A stretch of 64,000 nucleotides of DNA, taken from assembly GCA_030549495.1 (NCBI GenBank), contig JAUIRK010000097.1, forward strand, positions 653,001-717,000. The letters are read 5' to 3'. Each line of letters starts with the position of its first letter. Position 1 is the first letter of the stretch. The position numbers and the translations under genes were made by a program. This DNA is from Nectonema munidae (taxonomy: Eukaryota; Nematomorpha; Nectonematoida; Nectonematidae). Below are positions 25,690 through 37,939 of this stretch, one piece after another. The notes under the pieces are model-generated. The model searched no databases. It had not been told where the DNA came from and saw nothing but the letters and a program-made list of their open reading frames with translations.

Positions 25690-27720
25690 AATTTGTTGTC
25701 CAGTGCAATCTCTACAATTTTTGCCTTCATCATTCGCTTTCGATCGCCGTGATTTTTTCTTCTCATGTCTACAACGATCGTGAGTCCTCGGAAGAAAGTT
25801 CTGCGACTACATCACAAACTTCATCTTACAGCTCTGAGAGTGACTTTACTATTACTGATCAAACCCTGGTTGCTCTTGGGAGTCGGCTTTCAGCAATACA
25901 GGAAGACCAAAAGGAATCAACATAAGAGATGTTAGTGAAAGGCCTTATGGACCCAAAGGACGGGCTAGAAAGACAAAAGATATCCTAACTCTATTCAAAC
26001 TTTTTTTCGATACAAATATCATAGCTTACATATATTCGATGACTCTAGCTAAAATGGATTCAAACTTCAAGTAATGATTTATCCGCATTTTTTGTGTACA
26101 TAAGGGTTGTACTGTTTATCTAAAATAGGTACTATCATTCAAAGAGTGTGCATTTGGTTTTGAAAATATGTACTTGTATAGCATATGAGATTTTTTCATT
26201 AAAAGTAGAGCCCTTTTCTTCCATATTTTTTTAGTTATAGAACTAAATCTTCAACAAGTTAACTCTTTTACTGGTGTGAGTGCTCAAATATACTCGGTCG
26301 ATATGTAAGGTTTTAGGTGGCTACAAACAATGCCCCTTTTCTTTCGAGTAGTAATTGTAATAAAAATTTATCCTACTACAGACACAATATTTTTTTTCTA
26401 AAATACCTTTTCTTTTGCTTAATTTTTATAGGTTCAGAAATGAGAAATTTTTTCTATATGAAAATAACGATTCTATTGGACAGAGGGAAACCTTTTGTGC
26501 CCATTGGGCAAATGTTGTCTTTGCCTGACTTTCATGATAACTTATCAGACGCTAAGTTTCTGTTTATTTTGCCTTTGAGTCGATTTTCAATTTTTATTTT
26601 TAGATCCAAAAGTCCTAAGTATTTGAGTTTGCTCTATTGCTATAAAAACTTCACAATCAGTTATCTTTTAGCCTACTTCGGTGCCTCGATTAGAATTGGA
26701 CAAAATGAAGATCAAAAAGTAAAGGTTTCGAATTTGTTTTCAAGTTCGAAAAATCCTTTTTTGAGAGCAAGCTTGAGGCTAGACATGTTTACTCTCATCA
26801 ATGTTTTTCTCCGTTTTGACAAAAAGGAAGAGAGAGACCCTATGGACAAAATAAGCGCGATCAGAAAGCTGACCACTTCAATGATATTTTTCAAGATATT
26901 GGACTCCACACTCAGCGCTTACAATAAATGAGCAACTAGTAACTTTTAGAGGAGGTTGTCCAATAAAAATTTATGATCTTAAGAAACCTGGCCATTATGG
27001 AGTGAAGTTTTACCACTTAAACGATGCTAAATACTTTTACTGTATGAAGCCTGAAGTTTATGTGAGTGGTTTAGAGAATTCCTCATACTTTTCTGCCTTG
27101 AATGTGTGTAAACGTTTGATAAAAGATAGTAACATTCCAAAGGGCTGTGAGTATACACATATCGATTTTTCACCAGCCATGAACTTGTCATTTGGTGTCA
27201 TGGCCAACAGAAGATTTGTTCCTCTTATATTCTGGTCAATCTTATAATGAATACAAAGGATGAGTATATGTTGCTAATAAAATGCTCAGAACCTACATGT
27301 CTTACAAACCTAATAGAGTGAACACACAGAGTTTTTTCAAATTATTTAGACATGAGTGTATTGAACACCTGGATAATTGCCAAATTCAATTCACCTGGCG
27401 ACTTTCTTTCAACCAAAGAAAGTGGAAGAAAGTTTTTTATCCTGAGGGTATCACTTATTTTGGCAGGGGAATCAATGAGAACAAGAACAATGATACCTGA
27501 AGTACCTTTAGTTATCAGAAATTTATTGTCCTTTTATGGATTCTGTCAAGACAAAGAACCCACGACTTCAACCTCAAGATCTTTCTTTATATTACCTTTG
27601 CAAGATGAAAAGAAAGAAAGCATCTAAAAAGTGTAAAAAGTTTGTCTGCTATGTGCATATTAAAATATCGTGCTCTGAATGTTTTCTTCAATATACCTCA
27701 TTTTAACGCCATCTATACCG
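25690..27720 (+). pseudogene. piggyBac transposase, dead copy
   Basis: Protein-like segments in plus-strand order match the piggyBac (DDE_Tnp_1_7) layout. There is an acidic N-terminus with SSEESSATTSQ (about 25,770-25,920). Then comes the helical core YLLAYFGASIRIGQ, NPFLRASLRLDMFTL, LRFDKKEERDPMDK (26,655-26,850). The first catalytic block reads NEQLVTFRGGCPI and HYGVKFYHLND (26,927-27,030), followed by YCMKPEVYVSG. A C-terminal cysteine-rich end KCKKFVCYVH, then SCSECF, follows (27,620-27,690). The usual first-catalytic Asp in DEQL is Asn here (26,927). The frame changes just before that block and again after about 27,240, and several stops lie in the N-terminal third, so the copy is inactive. 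The second and third catalytic Asp regions are too degraded to align. Its own termini were not identified. Confidence 0.85.
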
Positions 27721-28868
27721 TTCTTCCTTCAATTTTAATAATTTGTACCAAAAAAAGTTTGACTGTATATTTTCTTTTATTTTGATTTTCTATCCTTATT
27801 AAAACGTTTACATGCTAGTTTTGAATAGAGTTTCTATGATAAAGTTTTTCAGGAAATGAGTTTCAAATTTGCAATGGACAAAATTGTCAGGAGTCCGTCA
27901 AGCGAGGGATAGTTGCCATTTTTCCAATAAACAATTCAAATCTATTATTGATAAAATAAATTCAACACCATCATCCTTTTTTTTAAATAATATCTCAGAA
28001 CAACCAAAACTGGCCTCATTTTTGTATAATATTTGAGACTATTGATTAGATATCATTTGATTAATTCACCCTTTTCTCTGCATGTTTAGTTTTAATTTTA
28101 AAAATAATACTCTGATTTAAGATTAAAACTTGTTAAATTCATCCAATACTCCTAACTTCATATTCTTTATTTTAGAAAAAATTTTAAAAACCAGTCTTTA
28201 AACATATAAAAAGCTATGAAATGAAAATTTCAATAAAAATGTATTTAAAAAGAAATTATGATAAAAATTTTAAACGATATTGAGAATTATTAAAATTAAA
28301 ACAAGTTCTTCTGTTTTAAAAATTCCACTGAAATGGTAAAAAAATTTGTTTCACTTGATAAACTAGATCCTGGAATTTTTGACAAGATTATAAAGTTTTG
28401 GAAGTATAATTTGCATATTTTTCTAACAAGTTATTATATCTTCATCAAAATTAGGTTTGCTTTTCAGATAAAAATTAAGGTAATCTGATCTGTACATTGA
28501 TCAAACTCAAGTAAGTCTTACTAGAAAAATTGCAATTTTTACGTTAAAAATTAGACATCAGACTCATATTTCTAACTTAAGCTAGCTTTCGCTTAAGTTT
28601 GCGAAAATATGCGTTGCTAAATAATACATTTTTTTAGAAAAATTCTGTATAGTAAACTCAGAGTTAATTTCAATCAAATCCGACCGCTTTTTTTTTCAAA
28701 AAAAATACGCCGGGTCGAACCCAACAAAACGCTGGGTAGATAAAAAAAATCAACCTATTTTGTCAAATATTCTAACTGATTAGCTAATTGGTGTAATCTA
28801 TGAATATCAATTACAAATAAGGGTTAACGCGATTTAAAGAAATGACATCAGCAACAAAGGATCTAATA
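27720..28868. other. AT-rich intergenic DNA
   Basis: No convincing coding frame, RNA or repeat. A 15-nt match to the satellite core (aaattctgtatagt) at 28,640 is the only echo of other parts of the window and is probably chance. Confidence 0.6.
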
Positions 28869-29646
28869 CAGTGGTTCCTCTGTGCAAAAATGCACACAAG
28901 ACAGATGAAATAGCACTTTAAGTAGTTTACCAGATTAAATCTCTTATTTGCAGGCTTAATTTTAAAGTAAAAGCGAGTTTTCTCTTTTTATTTCGAGCTC
29001 TTTGATGAAATCATCAACTAAATCACTAAATTTATGTTGTCCAATGGATGAGTCAAAAATTTTAACACATCAATTTAAATGATAGTAAAAGTAAAATAAT
29101 CAATTTTTTGTTGGTCTGGGAACACTTCAATAAAAGAACAAGTTTATTTATCCACAAACAGTCAAAAATCCAAATACAAAAAAATACAAAAAACCAAAAC
29201 ACAAAAATCAATATAACAAGATATTAAAAGAAAAATACGATTGATTTAAAAAATAAGGATAATTATTTTGCTAGTTTAATTGCAAATGTGATGGTTTGTG
29301 AAATACGCAAACTTACAAAAATAGACTGCTATCAAATAGTTGACTTTTGTTGACCCAATAACTTGAGCTTCTTTTACACGAATTTTAGCACTATTAACGT
29401 GTTTTAGATGGAGTGCTATATGGAAAACGAAAGTTGCCTTTCATGACTTTTAACGGCCCTAGTTATGATGATAGTGAGACGAAAATATAAATATTGCTCA
29501 CTAAAAAAGAACAAAATTTAATCTAAGCTTGGATACAGCATATTATAATATCAATAAAAAGTGGAATTGCCAACACATTCTTGCCACTTCACCCCAAAAT
29601 GATTAGAAAACAAAGTTAGCGGATTTAAAAAAGTTGGGAACCCCTG
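28869..29646. mobile_element. hAT-type element, 778 bp
   Basis: The left end begins CAGTGGTTCC and the right end, reverse-complemented, begins CAGGGGTTCC, the classic hAT terminus (YARNG consensus). Flanking 8-mers ATCTAATA (28,861-28,868) and ATCTAACA (29,647-29,654) match 7 of 8, as expected for an 8-bp target duplication. No transposase frame survives inside, so it is a non-autonomous or long-decayed copy. Confidence 0.8.
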
Positions 29647-29654
29647 ATCTAACA

Positions 29655-30730
29655 TATGAGAGAAGAAAGGTGGAAACTGGCCATTGATTAGATTGTCTTG
29701 TATGATGGATCAGTTTTCATACTCACATGCATTCATAAGTTTTTTACACTAAATATAGCTCTTAGATTAGAATATACTATATTCTTTATTCTAATTCCTC
29801 ATGTTTTCTTTATTGTAAAAAGACGATGAAGATGTTGAAACTCTTGTTGTCGCAATTAAACCAATGAAATTTCACAAAGGGCTTTGCGCTATTGAATCAC
29901 TATATAAAGAAAATATATTCAGGACTTTTTATATATTTTAATTAAAGCACAAAATGTTATAATCTTTATGCTCATAATATTTTAATGTGAAAGTTCTTCG
30001 TTGTGAAGAGGAGTTAATAAAGTTTCATTAAAATTTAAATAAACACGAGATTGTATATTTCAAAAAATTTTCACTAAGTATATGTCTTTCTTCAATGATT
30101 TCTTAAAAAATAAACACCTAAAATCAAATAGGACACTTAAATATGGAAACATTGGATATAAAACAAATAGCACAGAAATGAAGGAATATTGACACAAGGA
30201 ATAAAATGTTGAAGTTGAGGAACACTAAACTTGTAATGACTTCAAATGCTTATATTAATTTTTATTATATGAAAATGGCTTCACGCATTTCAACTTAATT
30301 TTATACTGATGCAATAGCAAATAAAGTACGGTTCCAAGCCCGTGTACGGGACTGGGTAGGCGAGTGTAGACAGTTTTTTTCCTGTACAGGTGTGGAAAAA
30401 CTTGTTCTGCGCGCACAGAACTGAAGTATGGGTGTATATTTATTTATACTTACAGTAAACAGCCTAATTTATTATCAGTGATTACGTGAAAGGAAGATCT
30501 CTAGTCGCTAGGAATTTTTTTTATAAATCTCTCAACATTTTGTGTAATGACTGCGAATTTGACGTAAAGACTAGCCATTTTGTGTAATTTATAACGTATT
30601 TTGTTTAAAGATGAGTTCATTTCTATTATGGCTCAGACATTTTAAGAAATGAATAGGTATACTGCGAATGACTATTCGTTCAAGTAATAATTAGACAATT
30701 GATGTGAAATATTAGATATTATAGTTTTGT
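29655..30730. other. AT-rich intergenic DNA
   Basis: Nothing recognisable. A short GC-rich patch at 30,330-30,420 contains the small palindrome CCCGT/ACGGG but no gene structure. Confidence 0.5.
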
Positions 30731-30733
30731 GAT

Positions 30734-30936
30734 TTCAAACAAATTTCTGATAATGAAAGTAGTGGGAGCATAAAATATTTGTGTGGGTGAGAAAGTAGTG
30801 ATCGTAAGCGCAACATACGTGCTGAATCAAGGATTCTTTATTGAAGTAGGCATTCCAATTTCTCTTTGGGATCAGCAAAAAAGTATCTGCTTTCCAAGCA
30901 TTTCCTAACTTGGCATCTTTTAGAATATTGAAGAGC
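30734..30936 (-). other. Unassigned open frame, possible coding remnant
   Basis: The minus strand is open for about 66 codons with a protein-like composition, including LFNILKDAKLGNAWKADTFL and IPKRNWNAYFNKESLIQHV, before a stop at 30,734-30,736. Frames this long and of mixed composition are unusual in the surrounding AT-rich DNA. It has no start, no clear splice sites, and I do not recognise the family. It ends about 30 bp from a hAT-type element, so it may be a transposase scrap. Confidence 0.2.
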
Positions 30937-30967
30937 TTAAAATTAAAAAAATGGGTTAGGTTAATTA

Positions 30968-31341
30968 TGGAGATGTATCGGATTTGGAATTTTTTATATT
31001 TTTATCAAATTTGACACCCTACAGGATTCGGGTGTCAGAATAAATTTTTAGATGATGTGGATATCATAATTGTTATTCTAAGCAAACGCAAGTTTTATAC
31101 TTCTTAAAAATTTAGAGAGATGTCAATGTGTATGTATGATCACAAAAATTTTGGATAAAGTAAAAATTGAAAAATTACGAGAAAAACTTTGCGGTATATA
31201 GGAAAAAAAATGTTTAAAAAGTGTGGATGCGAATGTTGGCACTAAATGATCGACGGATGAGGGAGGATGTTAAGAAGTTGTAAAAAAATTTGCAAATAAT
31301 ACGCATCTGAGGGCGTGGATTGGATATACGATACATCTCTA
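30968..31341. mobile_element. hAT-type MITE, ~374 bp
   Basis: The left end reads tggagatgtatcggat and the right end, reverse-complemented, reads TAGAGATGTATCGTAT, a terminal inverted repeat of about 14 bp of the hAT 'TAGAG' style. Flanks gttaatta (30,960-30,967) and gttattga (31,342-31,349) agree at 6 of 8 positions. The interior is AT-rich and non-coding. The right ~50 bp is the seed of the tandem array that follows. Confidence 0.6.
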
Positions 31342-32193
31342 GTTATTGAAATTTGTTTGAAAAAAATTTGCAAATAATACGCATCAGAGGGCGTGGATTG
31401 GATATACGATACATCTCTAGTTATTGAAATTTGTTTGAAAAAAATTGCAAATAATACGCATCAGAGGGCGTGGATTGGATATACGATACATCTTTAGTTA
31501 TTGAAATTTGTTTGAAAAAAATTGCAAATAATACGCATCAGAGGGCGTGAATTGGATATACGATACATCTCTAGTTATTGAAATTTGTTTGAAAAAAATT
31601 GCAAATAATACGCATCAGAGGGCGTGGATTGGATATACGATACATCTCTAGTTATTGAAATTTGTTTGAAAAAAATTGCAAATAATACGCATCAGAGGGC
31701 GTGGATTGGATATACGATACATCTCTAGTTATTGAAATTTGTTTGAAAAAAATTGCAAATAATACGCATCAGAGGGCGTGGATTGGATATACGATACATC
31801 TCTAGTTATTGAAATTTGTTTGAAAAAAATTTGCAAATAATACGCATCAGAGGGCGTGGATTGGATATACGATACATCTCTAGTTATTGAAATTTGTTTG
31901 AAAAAAATTGTAAATAATACGCATCAGAGGGCGTGGATTGGATATACGATACATCTCTAGTTATTGAAATTTGTTTGAAAAAAATTTGCAAATAATACGC
32001 ATCAGAGGGCGTGGATTGGATATACGATACATCTCTAGTTATTGAAATTTGTTTGAAAAAAATTGCAAATAATACGTATCAGAGGGCGTGAATTGGATAT
32101 ACGATACATCTCTAGTTATTGAAATTGGTCTGAAAAAAATTTGCAATACACATCTGAGGGCGTGGATTGGATATACGATACATCTCTAGTTAT
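31292..32193. repeat. 77-bp tandem repeat, 12 copies
   Basis: Units start at 31,292, 31,370, 31,447, 31,524, 31,601, 31,678, 31,755, 31,833, 31,910, 31,988, 32,065 and a shortened 12th at 32,143. Each contains gcgtggattggatatacgat and acatctctagttatt. Units differ by only a few substitutions plus a T-run length change, so amplification is recent compared with the 150-bp arrays. Each unit carries the end of the adjacent hAT-type MITE plus about 27 bp of what was flanking DNA. Confidence 0.97.
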
Positions 32194-32194
32194 T

Positions 32195-33158
32195 AACGAA
32201 AATTTATTAAGAAGGAAAAGAGGAATTAACTTAAAACAATAAAATAAATGCATAGATTTGGATATCAAAGTAAAAAAATTGCATTGATAGAAAAAACTAC
32301 TGCGCAAAGTTGCGAGAAACTTCTGTCTAAAGTAACAATAAATAAACAAAAAATAAAAAATTGCTCATTATAAAACTACTACATGCCTAAGTAGTTCCAA
32401 AACTACTCATACTACTACTCATCTAATCAGAATAATATTTAGATTTGAAATGCATAAAGTTAAGTTTTTTCGCTTCTTGAGGGCTTAATATCGAAATTAC
32501 AGTGATTTTTAGTGTTATATAGGAAAGATTTTAAATGTCATAAAAAATTTCAAACTTATATTCATCACATTATACAAAAAGCTAGTTCAAGGCAATCTTG
32601 GCAATGTCTAAGTGGAGCACAAAAATAAAATTTGTCGGGGGGGGGGGGGGGGGGGGGGGGGGACTACAAAGAACGATGAGACATTAGGCGGTTGTCCCCA
32701 AAATAGATAAGTAGAGAAAACTAATTAATTAGTGGATATATCAAAAGATTTGAAAACAGGCATGAAGTTCTTCAGAAAAATAAAATATTGTATTAAGAAA
32801 TTTTGACTTTTCAAATAAGGATTTATATATTATTATAAATTTGGTAAATTTCTCAACTTTAAAAATGAGATGAAAAATGGAAGATAGTTTTTGGAAAATA
32901 GTTTTTGTTCAATACAATTAACAAAGGATCCCGTTTGCTTTATTTTCTATCATATTTAAATATTTTTTCTCGGAACATTTTTACTCGATATACACTTGTC
33001 AAGGATTTTAATTTTATATTTTGAAAAATCAGGAAGATAAATAAAAGTATTTTTAAAAAATAAAAATCATCAATTTCATCTGTATTTTATTTTGAATTTT
33101 TTCCAAAAAAATATTAGTCAAATAAAAATTTTTAATTTATTGGTCACCCATTTCTTTT
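32195..33158. other. AT-rich DNA with a G26 run
   Basis: No gene is seen. The plus strand has 26 consecutive G at 32,637-32,662, which could fold as a G-quadruplex or mark a consensus error. The rest is low-GC and featureless. Confidence 0.7.
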
Positions 33159-33289
33159 TTAACGGGTTAACAGCCAGAGTCGACTTTACAAAAATAAAAT
33201 TGCCTGGGTTTATCAATGCTCTTTAATACAAATCTTCTGCTTTACATTAGATATCGTCTGATTATTCTGGTGGTTGGTTAACGGGTTAA
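33159..33289. mobile_element. TTAA-bounded MITE, copy 1 (131 bp)
   Basis: The element is bounded by ttaacgggttaac on the left and gttaacgggttaa on the right, with ccagag and ttctgg facing inward. Its right half shares gctttacattagatatc and tctgattattctggt with a second copy at 63.1 kb. The TTAA-containing ends suggest TTAA-targeted insertion. Confidence 0.6.
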
Positions 33290-34284
33290 AAAAAGAAAGT
33301 GAAGGGAAAGAAATGACGAAAGGTGAAAGTATAGAGAATTACACTTTTATGAAGATTTTTGTATAATTCAATGTAGACTTGGAGGAGATAGTCTGGCAAG
33401 TGATTGAGTAACAAGCGATGGAACTCTTGCTGCAGATTAGGATACTAAATGAATGAGGAATGAGGCAAATTTGGGAAGAAGGAAAATCAATAGAGCATAC
33501 AAGGGAGTAGCGAGAATAGGCACTATATAAGCGCTGAGAGTGGAGCAAGAAGAAATTGGAGAGAATGACTACCGCATTTTCACGCTACAAACAAAAAATG
33601 GCGCCATTACTTGAGCCAAAAAGACATTAAAATAAAATAAAATAAAGGTCACGTGATCATGCGTTAAAACAGATATGTAGCCGTCTTTTATTATTTGAAG
33701 AATTTCTTCGAAAACCGAAATTTGAGAAACATCCAATACTTTCCTAAAAATACATTTTATAGGGGATGTAGCAATAGATAAATGACCGATCAATTGGTCA
33801 TTAAAAATTACCCCATGTCTAAATTTCAGGGCAGTTTCATATCAAATTAATTCATGTGGTCTATTTTTTATGGGATGAAATAAATTAACAACGCTTTAGG
33901 CTCCACTTTTTGAAACCTAATCATCTGCTTATCTTTTTCAATGAGTTTTTATATAACTGCAGATGATTTTTATTTTTATGAGATAATGATGTCTCAATGC
34001 GCTTAAAAAGTTAATCAATTAATATTATTAAACATTGTTATTGCAGTTCTTTATATCACCAAGTAAGAAGGAGTATATAAGAATAATAACAATAGAACAT
34101 ATTTGCAAGAAAAGTTCGCAATAATTGAACGAAAAAACCTATGTTAAAAATATATATATAAAGATAAATAAGATTACTAATTTCATTTTACGTCAAGAAC
34201 AGAAAATTAATCAACTTTATCAAGGCACTAATAAATAAAATAACACACACATGAGCACTATTTTTGTTGTTTATCTCTTTAAAG
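33290..34284. other. Intergenic DNA, no gene recognised
   Basis: A minus-strand open frame at 33,339-33,548 has low-complexity Ser/Ile/Cys composition and no recognisable motif. A CACGTG E-box sits near 33,649. Otherwise empty. Confidence 0.5.
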
Positions 34285-34416
34285 GAGTGAGTATGAAGTG
34301 GTTTGCGAAGAAAGCATAAATGATTCGTAACCTGCGGAAGAAGTTAATACTCCTGAGCTTGAAGTTTTAGCCGGAGCATCTCAAAAGACCAAAGATGTTT
34401 TAATTCATAAAAGAAA
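34285..34416 (+). pseudogene. Possible decayed exon
   Basis: A 132-nt block is framed by a pyrimidine-rich acceptor (tctctttaaag|GAG) and a strong donor (AGAAA|GTAAGCA). One frame reads YEVVCEESINDS, then a stop, then PAEEVNTPELEVLAGASQK and TKDVLIHKRK. Composition and splice borders look exon-like, but the stop argues for a dead copy. The family is not recognised. The other two frames are also closed. Confidence 0.25.
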
Positions 34417-35706
34417 GTAAGCAGAATTTATTTATAATAAATTTTGATAGTAGTATATAAACATTATTTTATGATATTTTCTTACACAATCAAAGAAATA
34501 TGAAAAATCCTAACTTTTCAATACTAAAATTTTTTTACTTGAAGACGTTTACCCAAAAACTTCCCCTAGAATATACATATACTGTATGCGTTTTTTTCTT
34601 TAGAATATTGTTAGAATTACTTACAATTTAAAAACATGAATGATTTCTTCATCTATCGTAAATAATTCTATCATTTTCCTAAATGGGATCTGGCAGATAA
34701 GCGTGCTTCCCTTAATTGATAATGCAGAAATTCTTATAGATTTTTTTTCAAAAATTTAAAGTGAACCTCAATATGAATTTTAGAGTTTCAAATACATTTC
34801 GCTATTTAAAATCAAACATATTTGATTCAGAATTCAAAATATAATATATACAAATTAACTTAATTAATAATGCGTGAAAGCAAAAACATTCAAAAATTAA
34901 GACGTAAGAAATCGTAGTGCTGAAAATAGGATTGAGGTTATGTTTATATTTAGAGTTAGGATTATTGTTAGTTAGTATCGAAGTAATTTTATCCTGGAAT
35001 TTGGAGAACTTATTTTCAGCCATTTTGAATAAATACCTTTAGGACATTATATTTTTGCAAGTTTTAACAAAAAACAAATTTTAGGATACAAGTGACTATT
35101 TTGGGCTATATAGTTAAATAATTGAAAATATTCTTTATAAAAGACATGAAAGGCCCTGTTGAAAGATTGTTTTTCGAAGTTGTGATTGCAAAAGTTTTGT
35201 ATTTAACATATTAATTTATTTATAGCCTCGTTTAGTTCTACTTTTTAAAACTTTTCAAAAATTATTTATGACGGTTTTCGGCGCTTTTGACAACGAACCG
35301 AATAACAACCATTCAGATATTAAAGGACTGCAATGTGTGCTTTAGATACGGCAAAACAAACAAATTTTAAGGACCTTTTTGGTATAAAAACTTAAAATAA
35401 TAAAATGTTGTTTTCTCTTATTTTTGTCCAAACAATAAATTAATAATTTAAATCGTTGTTATATCTGGTGATATAATAGCAAAATATTACAGAATAAAAA
35501 GTTTATTGAGCTAGATATTGTTTCAATTTTCCGTCAGTTTCGAAGATCCGTCTTTTTTCAGGAACGGATGATAATGGAAAAATACAGCTTGACTGCATTA
35601 CCATAAATTTATAATTTATATCGTATTAACACGTGTCCCACTAATTTAATTACTGTAGTATGCCTTCACTAAAATTTTTAACTAATAATATAGTTTTAAT
35701 AGCATG
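34417..35706. other. AT-rich intergenic DNA
   Basis: No supported gene. A minus-strand frame at 34,802-35,023 begins MAENKFSKFQDKITS after an ATG in fair context and might be a short exon, but it becomes hydrophobic and AT-driven after about 40 codons and lacks splice or family support. Confidence 0.5.
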
Positions 35707-35952
35707 CAGTAGTGGGATTGAAATTTTTTGTCAGCCGGTTCTGTTACAAAAAAAGTCATATTTTCAGCAAATAAACTGATCAATTTTGATTATTTCACAA
35801 TAAAATTTTAAAATAATGGTTAAACAAGCATCATTATGATGATGTTGTGGGTGCTTATTTTACTGTAGTCTGTATTATATAGACAAATAAATTAACAAAA
35901 GACTACTGGCAGCGACTAGTTGATTCGCCGAACCGGCTGAATCCCACTACTG
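35707..35952. mobile_element. hAT-type MITE, 246 bp
   Basis: Terminal inverted repeats are CAGTAGTGGGATT, then CAGCCGGTTC after a 12-nt insertion on the left, and an uninterrupted 23-bp match on the right (35,930-35,952 reversed). Flanking 6-mers AGCATG (35,701-35,706) and AGTATG (35,953-35,958) match at 5 of 6. No coding content. The termini are typical of short hAT derivatives. Confidence 0.75.
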
Positions 35953-35958
35953 AGTATG

Positions 35959-37935
35959 TGTATATATAATCCTCATATTTTTAGTTTCCTGATTTTAAAG
36001 TTATAATTTCAAAACAGTCCAAACTTATATTTCATAAAAGATCTGTTGAAGTCATTAATCGCACTAAATTGAATTGTAATGCCAGAAAAGTTAGGGGTCT
36101 ATTTTGTTAATTTAAAGAACATATGTTAATTAAAGAATATGAGCACATCCTCAAAATTGATGGGGTGAATTTTTTGCAATTTTAAATATTACTGCTCTGG
36201 AAATACTACGGGAGACCAAATAAAATATTTTAACTAAATTTATTAAAGTCAAAAAAGATTAAAAAAATTTATGGAGAGAGTTTATCTAAGCTCCTTTTGT
36301 TATGCTAGTACAACATAAAATTTTTATAATAATAATAGATAAAATTGGAATTTTTCCTTTAAATTAGCAATTTGATAAAAATTTTATACATAAAGACAGT
36401 GGACAAAAATTAATTTAAAACCCTCTAACGCCCAGGAAAATCAAGAAAGAAATTGGTAAAATAATCAAAAATAAATATAACTTAATTAATCTCCTCATAG
36501 TTAATATACCAAGTTTTAGAGATAAGTAAAAATCAATAGTTAAAACATACTTTTGGAAAATAGATTCGATAATATCGTCATTTACAATAGAACTTTTGCG
36601 AAAATTTTGTAAATTTTCAAAAGGAAAATCTTTAATATGGGAGTGAAAATTATAGGATCTTTCTGTATTAATATTCGCAACATCAATTTTATCACTAAAA
36701 TAAATCTTTTCAAAATTTAAAATTGCAAAAGAAAATATTAGAACCTTTTAGATGACCTTCGAAGAGAAAACAAATTTATATACTTGACTTTCTTAAGATC
36801 AGTTTTATTAATTGCATAATTGTGATCTGAGAATGTTTTATTATATTTTATATTATTATATAGAATTTCATTAAATTCTGTCATTAAGGATATATGGAAA
36901 GTAAAAAATCTCCATCTTAGAGTATTGGAAAAAGAATAAAATGTTAGAAATTTCAAAGGCTCATTATTTTTTTCTGTTGTTTGACTTAGAGAATATTGTA
37001 GATTTCTCTGTCAGATTTGAAATGCTGCATATTAGTTGAACCAACTAAGCCAACTTATAAATTATAAGTACCCTTCCTGTTTCTAATATATTTCAAATGA
37101 CACTAAGAACACTAAGAGGGACGGGTATTGATTAATGACGTTTCAAAAATTATACTCTGTTATTAAAAATTTCACATTTAAAATGTTAAGGTTTTCTAGA
37201 TGATGTTTGAACTAGTTTTTGTTGCTGTTAAAATTGATGGTACGCTATTAATCCATCAACTGTTTGTTTTGATGATCCTTTTTAATTATATTTAATTAAT
37301 TTTAAGTGAAAGCATATTTGAGGCTATGCTTCAAAAATTCAGCATATTTGTGTTTTTAATTTTATATTTTTATAAATTTATTCGTATGAAAACTGCCTAT
37401 TACAAAGTATTCGGTTAGTGATTATGATTGAATACAAAGAATTTAGATTTCTAATATAAAAGTATACCAAGTTTACAATATTAAAACAGGTGAGCACATC
37501 CTTAAGAAATTTCTTACAAAACAAGTGGGGGTTTTTTATAATTTTCAAATAGCTCAAAGGAGTCCCATAGCGAAAACAAATTAATAATATTTCATGCCCT
37601 CAAGTTGCTTTCAGAATAATTGATTAGGGTGTACTATATTTTTACTTCTATTATTTCGTATCTAATTACCTGAATAAAACTTTTACCTTCAACTCCATAA
37701 ATTCTTCACACGATAATGAAGACAAAAAACATGGAAAGTTATAACTTTTTACAAACTGTTGTATTTCTTTAAAAATAGTATTTTCAGCTAACATGAGCTA
37801 AATACTTTTATATTATTCACCACAGTTTGATCAATTAACAGTTTCATTATGCTTACGATAGGAATAGAATAGAATTTATTATTACTGAAATAATAATTAT
37901 TTAAAAATTTAAAATTTATAATATGAATCAGATTG
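35959..37935. other. AT-rich intergenic DNA
   Basis: About 2 kb of very AT-rich sequence without a convincing gene, RNA or repeat. The minus-strand frame at 36,738-36,956 is composition-driven. Confidence 0.6.
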
Positions 37936-37939
37936 CAGA

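Noticed and set aside
25506-25766. Minus-strand frame MRRKNHGDRKRMM...
   Set aside because: Opposite in sense to the piggyBac copy, overlaps the 39-bp repeat and has no recognisable domain; likely a shadow frame.
28636-28655. Stray satellite monomer
   Set aside because: Only about 15 nt match the satellite core and no second conserved part follows; probably coincidence in AT-rich DNA.
33339-33548. Minus-strand frame MLHSQRLYSAYSRY...
   Set aside because: Pyrimidine-rich low-complexity translation with no motif; resembles neither LINE piece well enough to assign.
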